From Dactylorhiza incarnata (taxonomy: Eukaryota > Streptophyta > Magnoliopsida > Asparagales > Orchidaceae): a stretch of 64,000 nt of DNA. The notes beneath the pieces were generated by a model. The model did no database searches. It was not told the origin of the DNA and saw only the letters and a program-made list of their open reading frames with translations. Positions 55,992-64,000 of the stretch are shown here, piece after piece (within the stretch, counting starts at the first letter, position 1; each line of letters begins with the position of its first letter). Both the position numbers and the translations under genes were made by a program. The DNA is taken from assembly GCA_033032865.1 (NCBI GenBank), contig JAWHQI010000509.1, positions 862,001-926,000 on the forward strand, read 5' to 3'.

Positions 55992-56553
55992 GTTAGCAGA
56001 GCATGAAGGTGGGCGGAGGGACCACCAACTGAAGTACTTTTTGAGTTTCCATCCTCCTGCATTCAAGGGATTTGGGACACCGACAGATGCAGAGGACTGG
56101 CTGGCAAGGATTAAAGAGCTTTTGGAGGCGTCAAAGACCGTTGAAGATATGAAGGAACTGTTTGCGGCCTTTATGTTGGAGGGCGATGCAAAGCTATGGT
56201 GGGTGATAGAGCGCGATAGGCATTTACCTAGACGTCTCCCCTCTTTCAGAGAATTCACGAGCACTTTCTTGAAGTATTACATCCCATCTTCGACGTGGGT
56301 AGCTCTTCAAAGGCAATTTCTAATATTTGTTCAGTGTGATGTGACAGTAGACGAATACCTGCAAGAGTTCACTCATTTGGTTCATTATGTAGAAACGAAG
56401 ATGACAGATGACGAGGAGAGGGATAACCTTTCCTATGAGGGGTTGTGGGACAATTTGAGGCACCAGTTCATTGATCTAAAGAAAGCATGCTTTAAGGAGA
56501 TGGTTGAATTTGCTAGGGTCTTGGAGAGGGACTTCGACCGGACCCAACACTGA
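55992..56553 (+). pseudogene. chromovirus-type gag fragment, copy B
   Basis: Same gag core as 43,400-44,153 with Trp in place of the stop (AEDWLARIKELLEASK), LEGDAKLWWVIERD, FTSTFLKYYIPSST, DVTVDEYLQEFTHLVHYV, and ends FDRTQH-stop. The N-terminal region is missing because of the duplication junction. The frame is open from the junction to the stop but has no start of its own; upstream codons derive from the antisense of the coiled-coil relic. Confidence 0.8.
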
Positions 56554-57672
56554 AAGGGTTTTGTAGTAAAACAAAGTGAAGGCAAGCCTTCTATATCTCA
56601 GTGGAAGTCAGGAGTAAGCCTAGGGAAGAAAAGATTTCTCCCTTAGTTGTCGGACTTGAGGAGATGAGTCGTCTCCGGGGATGTTCATTCGAGGAGTAAG
56701 CCAAGGCCATATCGCTTTCCCACCTTCACAGTTAAGCTTTGAGCAGAAATTTTTTGATAGGGATGTGAGGATAAAATTCATTATCCTTATTTTTGTGATT
56801 AGATTTTATATAAAGTGGGAGTGAGAGATAATATTCATCGCTCCAAACTCAGTCGATGTTGGTGGGGATATTTTTTTGTGATTTGAGTAGAAGAAAACAA
56901 TTTTCAGAGGGATAAGAGAATAAAATTCATTTTCATTATTCTGGTGTTGTGAGTTTATAAGAAGAAGTGGGTGAGAGGATAAAATTCATCACCCAATTCT
57001 AAAAAAATTGAAATTGAAGAAGAAAAGAAAATGTGTCAAGAAAAGTTAATTAGTGAAGTGTGTTTGGAATTATTGATTGTAGCTCAAAATGTTGTTGAAG
57101 TGACCTCATATTTCTAAAAACAAATTTGGAAAGGTTCACTTCATTTGTTTATCATTGTGGTGAATTGATTTTCTTTATGACTCAATGGTGTTGCTTAAGT
57201 GTGAAGTAAGCCTTTCTTGTTTATCTTTGAACATCTCACCTGAAGCCTAAGCCTAATGTTTTGTCCTAATTAAGCCCTGATGATTTTAAGCATGAACCTC
57301 ATCGGTGTTGTGAAGAGGGTGTAGAAGGGCAATCCTATGGGGGTTGTTCAATGGTTGATTCTATTGTAGGTATTTCGGTTGCTTGCGAGTCTAAAATCCA
57401 AATTTGATGTCGATTTTCTTTGCTCACTGCACTAGGTTTGAAATAATACACGTGTACACTCTTCGATATAGAATTGATTTTCATTGCTTTCGTAGAGATA
57501 TTAGAGCTCACACTAGACTGATTTAGCTTGATTTATTTGAACATTCATTGTAAAAACTATAGTGAATTAGAATAATATTTGAGTGAATGATTATGCTCTT
57601 AAATATCATCTCTTATCCCCCACTGTGAGTGTGTTTGCTTGGGACAAGCAAACGAGTAAGTTTTGAGGTATT
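56554..57672. other. AT-rich spacer, copy B
   Basis: Counterpart of 44,154-45,268. No gene. Confidence 0.5.
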
Positions 57673-58436
57673 TGATACCACTAATTTATATTGTGTTTTT
57701 CACCTATAATTCACATCATTTTCATGATATTTTATCTAGTTTTTAGTGTAGTTTAATGTATTATTTCTACACGTATGTGCGTCATGAAATCTAGATAGTA
57801 TGTTGAGAATTATAGGTGTAGACTTTTCCATGGTTATAAAAGAGGTTAGGTGCAAATTTCTTCACACACGCCCGTGCATTTTCATGCACGCGCGTGCACT
57901 CACTGTTCATTCATGGGCCAAAATTCTATGTTTTGTATGTATGCATGCATTTTCTTTACGCACGCGCATGCACTTACTATGCTTTGGCCTTGTTCATTAA
58001 TTTTTTGATAGGTATTTCTTTTCCTCGTTTTCATTGTGCTTCACCCCTAAATCATGATATAATCAAGTAATATTACATATATTCATAATTTTATGATGTG
58101 GGTGTACCTCAAGAGAAGTTGGGTTAGTTTGGAGCGCATTTGAGGGCTTTTTATTTAAATTCTGCACATAACATGCCCATGCTCATAATGTGCACGCCCA
58201 TGCCAAATGCACTCCCATTTTGACCTTTGTCTACAACCTTAAAGGCAAGTTGAGTATGTCAACTCCGCTCAAGATGAATCCTTTGTAGAAACTGCTTTCG
58301 CGACAAGTCACCTAGTTTCCGCCATTCCTGCATCTCTGTATGACTCAGAGGCCGCTCATTCGGATCCTCCCCCACTTAAGGGGGAATGATCATTGTATTA
58401 GACCTCTACGGAGGAGGAGGAAGCAAGTAAGAGGCC
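57673..58436 (+). mobile_element. gypsy 3' end and partial LTR, copy B
   Basis: Counterpart of 45,269-46,040, ending at the empty site of Tat-B (CCTGG once, 58,437-58,441). Confidence 0.5.
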
Positions 58437-58441
58437 CCTGG

Positions 58442-59390
58442 GTGAGCAATTGTGAACTCGCCCTAGTGTACGCAACAACTCCTGCTTCAGTTCCTCCGCG
58501 CTTCTCTAAAATCTTTGCGACACCTCCTCTAAACATGGCCAAAGTGAGCATTGGTCCTAGGTCAACAACCATTTTTTTTTATTTCCTCAGCCTTAAGCCG
58601 CACAGTCTCAGCCGCAACATCCTCCTGCACCTCCTCAGCATCCTTATGTGCCCTTTCGGTGTTTGCTCACTCTTGAGACTCTTTCTTTAGCCGCACCGTT
58701 TTTGCAATTTCATCATGCTTCTCGTCGTCCTACAGACCAACCCTCCTAATTGCATCCTCTACAACATCTTCGGCAGTAACCGCGTCTATTGTAGATTTCC
58801 GCAAGTTGAGTCCAAGGTAAATCCTCAGCTGGTGGAGTTCGCCCAGTTTCGTCTGCATCCAAGTGAATGACTTCAGCTTGAAGTCTTTTCTCTTCGCCCT
58901 CAACGTCAAGATGATTGTGCCTCTTCTTGGCAATTTCCTTCTTGGAGTCCTTTCTTTTCTGCTTCTTCTCTTTCTTGCTAGAAGCGACCGCCGGTACTAC
59001 CTCAGTCTCCTGGGGTGCTTCCTGTTCACTCAGCTCCTTAGGTGTGAGGTTGTCTAAAGCAAATTTTGTTGTATCTTCCTCCTCCTTCTCCAAGTACTCG
59101 TTTAACATCTCAACGTAAAAGTCAGATGGAGTAGCAGAGGTTTTCAAGTTTGGTTGAGGAGAGGTCGGCATATTTGTAACGCTTACCTCTGGTGAGACCT
59201 TTGGAGTTTCAGGGATAGCAGTCTTAGCAGTTGAACCGCCCATCCCCTTTCAATTTTTCGAAGTAGCAGCAGGTGCTTTGGAGGTGACCGCCGTGTCCTT
59301 TCCTTCCTGCTTCTTACGTGGGGAGGAGTGGTTTCCAATTCTCTTTGTCGGCAGCTCCAGCAGGGCAAGATTGCGAGCAACCATCATTCC
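58442..59390 (-). pseudogene. unrecognised coiled-coil coding relic, copy B (longer)
   Basis: Extends copy A upstream: MVARNLALLELPTKRIG, a stop, MGGSTAKTAIPETPKVS, then SDFYVEMLNEYLEKEEED, LTPKELSEQEAPQETEVV, the Lys-rich KKEKKQKRKDSKKE and EVIHLDADETGRTPPAED. An extra base at about 58,818 shifts the frame relative to copy A. The Glu/Lys-rich character suggests a nuclear or structural transposon-encoded protein, but no family is identified. Confidence 0.45.
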
Positions 59391-60225
59391 GTTGGGGTTT
59401 GTAACTGCAGCAAGGAAGAAGGGAGCCATCAGAAAAATGCTTCTTCAAATGGCATGTTCTAGAGATATTTATAGAATCACGAGAGCATTTATGTTAGGCC
59501 GTAGTATTCGTGGTTACCTATTTACTTTTTAGAAGTCTAGGTGGATTTAAAAAAGAGCGGGGATTATGTTAACCCGGAATCCTACGACCTTAGCAAGAGC
59601 CCGTAATTTTGAGCTTGCCCATTCGGATAGGAAATCTTCGTTAGTATAAATAGGCGGCACGGTATCCAGAAAGGCACGCTGGACATGAGCCAAAACCTCC
59701 TTGTTGGTGCGGACTCAATCCTCACCTCTCTGGCAACTGGAGCTTTCCGTTGACCAATTGTAGTCACTCTGTAACCGAAACATCTTGAACAATTAATAAA
59801 ATTACCCGCAAGTAAAATTTGCAATTGCGAGAAACCTGGTGTCGTCGTTCCTGTTGTCGTCGTTCATGACAATCTTCTCCCTCTCCTCTTTTCTCCTCTC
59901 TCCAACCCTTCGCGGCAAATACCCAGTTACTTGCAGTTCTTGTTTCCCCTGTTTTTTGGTAGTTCGCAGTTGAGTGTGGACGTTAGAGATTGTTTTCACC
60001 CCAACAATATGCATAATTAGAGCAAGTTGTGGAGTTGTATTGGAACAACCTCAGAGTTTTCCAATGTTATTTAATTCTTTTTTTAACTTAGTTTAACAAC
60101 AACCTAAGAGTTTTCCTATGGTTCTCATTAATGAAATGTTTTGAGCTAAATTTATATTCTTTCATGTTAAATATATAAATAGAAAGCTTTAATACTAATA
60201 ATAATTAATCAAGTAACGTTTTAAT
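59391..60225. other. no confident gene
   Basis: Short frames without recognisable motifs; AT-rich from about 60,020. Confidence 0.4.
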
Positions 60226-60539
60226 AACTGGACCGGAGATGGAACCGGTCTTAGGAGAGGTTCATGGTTCAACCGGTTGGATCGGTTGAACCAGGGTAGA
60301 ACCGGTTGAACCGTTTAATTTAATCATGTATTAATATACATAGTATGTGATTATATTTTATGAAGTGTGGATAACAATATATCAAAAATAAAATAACTAA
60401 AGTAAACATATGATAAATAAAGTATCACACATTGAGTTAAAAACTTAAAATCGACAAGTAACCTTACAAAGTATATTCACTAAAGCATGTCTAGACTTAA
60501 ATACTTAATAGTTTTCAAAAAATGGTCAAAAATAAAGTT

Positions 60540-60737
60540 CTCCGGCCATGTAGCGCAGTTGGGTGATGAGGGCTGCTAGGAGAGCTTCTTATCGAGGTCG
60601 TGAGTTCGAGGTTCTCCGACAACAATTCGTCATCATGAGAACAGTGATGGAGACGGGTTGGGCCGCGTTGGGCTGCAGCCCTTTGGGGGGAGCAGAGGCG
60701 GGCACCTAGAGCGGGTGATAAGTCCCGCACTCCCCCT
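60540..60737 (+). mobile_element. tRNA-derived SINE
   Basis: A box tagcgcagttggg (about 60,550) and B box gttcgaggttc (about 60,603), spaced about 50 bp apart, mark an internal Pol III promoter of tRNA origin. About 130 bp of unrelated body follows, ending near tcccgcactccccc. It interrupts the coding frame of the hAT relic. No clear A/T tail or target duplication was seen. Confidence 0.65.
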
Positions 60738-61075
60738 TCAACAATTATATCATGTAATAATTCTCCTCCAAAAGCTTCAAGGTCGACATGTCCAAGAGCA
60801 CTTTGAGCACACTCCTCATCTACACAAATAATTTAAAAATAAATCAGTTGAGCCACTTACTTGCAAAAATATTGACACATATTTAATTAACAAATAGACA
60901 AATTTACCATTTAATTGTTCATGATGTTGGCCACTCGGTTGAGCATCTCCATTAACTGGTATAGCATATTCCTCATAGATATAATTTTCCAAGCCATTAT
61001 AATTAAGCTCTTCCTCGACCACCCAAAAACCCATTGAATCAATAATAGTATAGTGAAGAGGATATATTTCTTTTT
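60738..61075 (-). pseudogene. hAT transposase C-terminal fragment
   Basis: The minus strand reads YTIIDSMGFWVVEEELNYNG and LENYIYEEYAIPVN, resembling the region that follows the hAT dimerisation domain (FWVVEEE...ENMLYEDD...IPV) in plant hAT proteins. An 88-bp intron (60,820-60,907) with GT...AG borders joins it to DEECAQSALGHVDLEAF in frame (phase 1). The catalytic domains are missing, and a SINE cuts the 3' end. The assignment rests on one segment and is tentative. Confidence 0.4.
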
Positions 61076-61207
61076 CTTGAAATATACCCTACCAAAAGAA
61101 CCATATTGCTTGAGTCAAGAGATAAATTAAAAAAACTACAATGTACAAATAAATTAAATTTGTTTAAATAATTGACCTGCAGGTCAATTGGTGATGAGAA
61201 GTGAAAG

Positions 61208-61284
61208 AACTCCATAGTTAAGCGTGCTCGGGTTGGAGTAGTACTGGGATGGGTGACCTCCTGGGAAGTCCCCGTGGTGCATGC
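61208..61284 (+). ncRNA. 5S rRNA-like block 1
   Basis: The 3' two-thirds of plant 5S rRNA: A box region agttaagcgtgctcggg, intermediate element ggatgggtgacc and C box cctgggaagtcc. The first ~40 bases of 5S are not conserved, so it is not a functional rRNA gene, but the Pol III internal control region is intact. Confidence 0.85.
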
Positions 61285-61634
61285 TTGACTATCGAGTTTA
61301 GCTCATCAAAAAGGGAGGTTGTGGCCACCAACAACCCGCCAGTGGGCGGAGAAGGGTTGGGATGCTTGGGCTGCAGCTCGGTAGCGATGCCAGCTGAGGA
61401 CAGATCGTGGACTGGGTCCCGCTCGAACGCCAAAGCTGGGTCGTTACATAAAAAGTGCACTTTTTATGTGAGGACCCTGACCACAGCCTGGCGCACCAGC
61501 GCTGCCTTTCGTCCCAGGCCCCCACATGGGCCGCAGCCCATGCCACCCCAACCCCTCTCCGTGCCCCTTGGGCCACGGCGGGTTGTTGGAGACCGCAGCC
61601 TCCCTTTGACGAGAAGTGATCCAGTTAAGCGCCT

Positions 61635-61707
61635 CTACGTGGACTTCCCAGGAGGTCACCCATCCCAGAATTGCTCCCGTCTGAGCACGCTTAACTATAT
61701 AGTTCTT
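61635..61707 (-). ncRNA. 5S rRNA-like block 2 (most diverged)
   Basis: Reverse orientation; reads agcgtgctcagacgggagca and ggatgggtgacctcctggga on the minus strand, with several changes. Confidence 0.75.
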
Positions 61708-61760
61708 TCACTTCTCATCACCAATTGAGCTGCTGGTCAATTGGTGATGAGAAGTGAAAG

Positions 61761-61837
61761 AACTCCATAGTTAAGCGTGCTCGGGTTGGAGTAGTACTGG
61801 GATGGGTGACCTCCTAGGAAGTCCCCGTGGTGCATGC
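61761..61837 (+). ncRNA. 5S rRNA-like block 3
   Basis: As block 1, with cctaggaagtcc in the C box. Confidence 0.85.
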
Positions 61838-62179
61838 TTGACTATCGAGTTTAGCTCATCAAAAGGGAGGCTGTGGCCACCAACAACCCGCCAGTGGGCG
61901 GAGAAGGGTTGGGGTGCTTGGGCTGCAGCCCGGTGGCGATGCCTGTGGGGTCCTGTTAAAGCCTAGGACTTCGGTCAGGTCGGGCCAGGGTCGTTACATA
62001 CAAAGTGCACTTTTTATGTAACGACCCAGCTTTGGCGTTCGAGCGGGACCCAGTCCACGATCTGTCCTCAGCTGGCATCGCTACCGGGCTGCAGCCCAAG
62101 CACCCCAACCCTTCTCCGCCCACTGGCGGGTTGTTGGTGGCCACAGCCTCCCTTTTGATGAGCTAAACTCGATAGTCAA

Positions 62180-62256
62180 GCATGCACCACGGGGACTTCC
62201 CAAGAGGTCACCCATCCCAGTACTACTCCAGCCCGAGCACGCTTAACTATGGAGTT
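62180..62256 (-). ncRNA. 5S rRNA-like block 4
   Basis: Reverse orientation; control region present, cttgggaagtcc in the C box. Confidence 0.85.
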
Positions 62257-62312
62257 CTTTCACTTCTCATCACCAATTGAGCTGCAGGTCAATTGGTGAT
62301 GAGAAGTGAAAG

Positions 62313-62390
62313 AACTCCATAGTTAAGCGTGCTCGGGTTGGAGTAGTACTGGGATGGGTGACCTCCTAGGAAGTCCCCGTGGTGCATGCT
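62313..62390 (+). ncRNA. 5S rRNA-like block 5
   Basis: As block 3. Confidence 0.85.
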
Positions 62391-62733
62391 TGACTATCGA
62401 GTTTAGCTCATCAAAAGGGAGGCTGTGGCCACCAACAACCCGCCAGTGGGCGGAGAAGGGTTGGGGTGCTTGGGCTGCAGCCCGGTGGCGATGCATGTGG
62501 GGTCCTGTTAAAGCCTAGGACTTCGGTCAGGTCGGGCCAGGGTCGTTACATATAAAGTGCACTTTTTATGTAACGACCCAGCATTTTGGCGTTCGAGCAG
62601 GACCCAGTCCACGATCTGTCCTCAGCTGGCCTCATTACCGGGCTGCAGCCCAAGCACCCAACCCTTCTCCAGCCCACTGGCGGGTTGTTGGTGGCCACAG
62701 CCTCCCTTCGATGAGCCAAACTCGATAGTCAAG

Positions 62734-62808
62734 CATGCACCACGGGGACTTCCCAGGAGGTCACCCATCCCAGTACTACTCCAGCCCGAGCACGCTTAAC
62801 TATGGAGT
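62734..62808 (-). ncRNA. 5S rRNA-like block 6
   Basis: Reverse orientation with an intact control region. Confidence 0.85.
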
Positions 62809-62864
62809 TCTTTCACTTCTCATCACCAATTGACCTGCAGCTCAATTGGTGATGAGAAGTGAAA

Positions 62865-62942
62865 GAACTCCATAGTTAAGCGTGCTCGGGCTGGAGTAGT
62901 ACTGGGATGGGTGACCTCCTGGGAAGTCCCCGTGGTGCATGC
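62865..62942 (+). ncRNA. 5S rRNA-like block 7
   Basis: As block 1, with ctcgggctgg in place of ctcgggttgg. Confidence 0.85.
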
Positions 62943-63244
62943 TTGACTATCGAGTTTGGCTCATCGAAGGGAGGCTGTGGCCACCAACAACCCGCCAGTG
63001 GGCTGGAGAAGGGTTGGGTGCTTGGGCTGCAGCCCGGTAATGAGGCCAGTTGAGGACAGATCGTGGACTGGGTCCCGCTCGAACGCCAAAATGTTGGGTC
63101 GTTACACATGGAAACCGGTCCAACTGGTTCTGGGCCGGTTTTCGAAGAGAGCAGTTTGGGAACCTGACCGGACCTCCCGGGGAACCGGTCGGCGGTCCAA
63201 CCAGTTGAACCGGCCGGTCCGATCTAATTTTCAAAACCTTGTAA

Positions 63245-63825
63245 TTAAGTTAATAACTTTCTTTAAATATTTGTATACCGTTGCATGAAACTCTTGCCTT
63301 GTAAAGTATTTTGTTTATAAAGTAGGAATAAGTTATTTAAAAGAGAAAATGCTATGTTTATCGTGTGTTCGGCGGATTATTCGGCAAATACATATAATTG
63401 TGTATATATGACAAATATTCAGATTGATCCATTAACTTTGAGCATAGTTTAAAATAGGTCGTTTAATTTTCATTTGTTTTAATTAAGTCTCTTAATTTTA
63501 TATTTTATTTCAAATAAATGATCATAAATTAACATTATAAACTATTTAATGATTTCATGACCAGGCATTGACTAATTTTTTAAAATAAAATAATCTTTTG
63601 TAATAATCTAATACAAATAATTAATATTTTTCGAATTTACAATTTTTCTTATTAGTTTTCTTAACACATTTGAATTTTTTTCATTCTATTATAAATATAA
63701 AAGAAATTCAAAATGTAACACATGACACTAATTTGTAATAAAATAATCTTTTGAAATACTTCATTTTGAATTTCTTTCATTTTTTTATTTAAATTGAAAT
63801 CCATAGTTTTGTTATTATTTAGTTA
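63245..63825. other. AT-rich, no gene seen
   Basis: Long AT-rich stretch without supported features. Confidence 0.45.
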
Positions 63826-64000
63826 GGGCATTGTTAAAGGCAAATCAGAATTGGCTATTGACAAACCAATTTCTATGAGTTATTACGCGCATTTTGAAAA
63901 TACGCTTTGTACATGCATTTTTAGGAAAAGTGTTCAACACGAAAATTGTAGATCTCGTCGAGATCTACAACTTTCGTGTTGAACACTTTTCCTAAAAATG
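63826..64000 (+). mobile_element. palindromic MITE, copy 2 (runs off the window)
   Basis: The hairpin arms 63,917-63,956 and 63,958-63,999 meet at a perfect gtagatctcgtcgagatctac-type centre. The left flank from about 63,826 matches the right flank of the copy at 811-1,000 in reverse complement. Confidence 0.65.

Larger units (their letters stand above)
43598..59050 (+). repeat. tandem duplication of a ~3.05 kb segment
   Basis: Copy A is 43,598-46,040 plus 55,379-55,990, split by Tat-B. Copy B is 55,991-59,050. They match almost throughout, with small indels. The inner junction at about 55,990 joins ...gtgtgaggt to cgttagcagag, where copy B at its right end continues differently (ttgtctaaagc). 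The segment contains the gag fragment, AT-rich DNA, a gypsy 3' end and part of a minus-strand coding relic. Confidence 0.9.
61170..63106. repeat. alternating inverted array of seven 5S rRNA-derived half-units
   Basis: Half-units of about 265-280 bp alternate in orientation: forward 61,190; reverse to 61,722; forward 61,744; reverse to 62,275; forward 62,296; reverse to 62,828; forward 62,849-63,106. Two kinds of palindromic joint separate them: aattgacctgcaggtcaatt (61,170, 61,722, 62,275, 62,828) and ttacataaaaagtgcacttt-type centres (61,445, 61,995, 62,550). Each half-unit ends gggtcgttaca and holds a 5S-like block. This resembles a Cassandra-type TRIM, whose LTRs carry 5S sequence, but arranged head-to-head and tail-to-tail. 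Confidence 0.9.
60226..63241 (-). mobile_element. hAT-type element relic hosting a SINE and the 5S array
   Basis: Accggttgaacc-type subterminal repeats cluster at 60,226-60,320 and 63,112-63,241. The right end, read on the minus strand, is CAAGGTTTTGAAAATTAG, a common plant hAT terminus. A hAT transposase-like piece lies between on the minus strand. The left terminus and the 8-bp duplication were not resolved, so the outline is approximate. Confidence 0.4.

Noticed and set aside
61208..62942. Functional 5S rRNA gene cluster
   Set aside because: The 5' third of 5S is not conserved, orientation alternates, and units are embedded in repeat sequence ending gggtcgttaca; they are 5S-derived, not rDNA.

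Overview
This is nuclear DNA of a flowering plant. The evidence is one plant-specific zinc-finger homeodomain gene, plant-type LTR retrotransposons (Ty1/copia with an initiator-Met primer site; Ty3/gypsy of Tat-, Athila- and chromovirus-like types), hAT- and Harbinger-like elements, a LINE relic, a tRNA-derived SINE and plant-type 5S rRNA-derived sequence. The species cannot be named from the sequence. Only the homeodomain gene at 38.5-39.3 kb (minus strand) looks like an ordinary host gene. Almost everything else is transposable element, layered by nested insertion.

Layout. 1-12.4 kb: foldback and GC-rich palindromes, a palindromic MITE, a solo gypsy LTR with a perfect duplication (CAGAG), a lipoxygenase-like scrap, a decayed chromovirus pol piece, a 2.65 kb LTR packed with GC-rich minisatellites, and a Harbinger-type MITE with TAA duplication. 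12.46-33.10 kb: a copia element (minus, target duplication GCTGC) split by a hAT-type element (8-bp duplication CCCAGTAA), itself split by a Tat-type gypsy element (17.38-32.03 kb, minus). The Tat element carries a gag-pro-RT frame with four in-frame stops, an integrase C-terminus, tandem repeats and, on the opposite strand between pol and the 3' LTR, two intron-containing genes each with its own TATA box. Its middle is replaced by a truncated Athila-type element and a reversed LTR piece. 33.1-40.5 kb: gene-poor DNA with LINE pieces, then the homeodomain gene. 40.5-59.05 kb: copia gag scrap, a chromovirus-type LTR and gag, and a ~3.05 kb tandem duplication. One copy of that duplication is interrupted by a second Tat-type element (46.04-55.38 kb, minus, duplication CCTGG). 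That element keeps gag, has no pol, and holds a ~5.2 kb satellite array of 78-bp units with a 20-unit (1,560-bp) higher-order period. The other duplication copy preserves the empty insertion site. 59-64 kb: coding relics, a SINE, a hAT transposase relic, an alternating inverted array of seven 5S-derived half-units, and a second copy of the palindromic MITE at the window end.

How the pieces relate: the two Tat-type elements share primer-site, polypurine and gag features. The first keeps pol relics plus the antisense gene pair; the second is a gag-only derivative whose 3' untranslated region has become satellite DNA. The gag-pol stops and frameshifts of the larger elements mean none here is autonomous as read.
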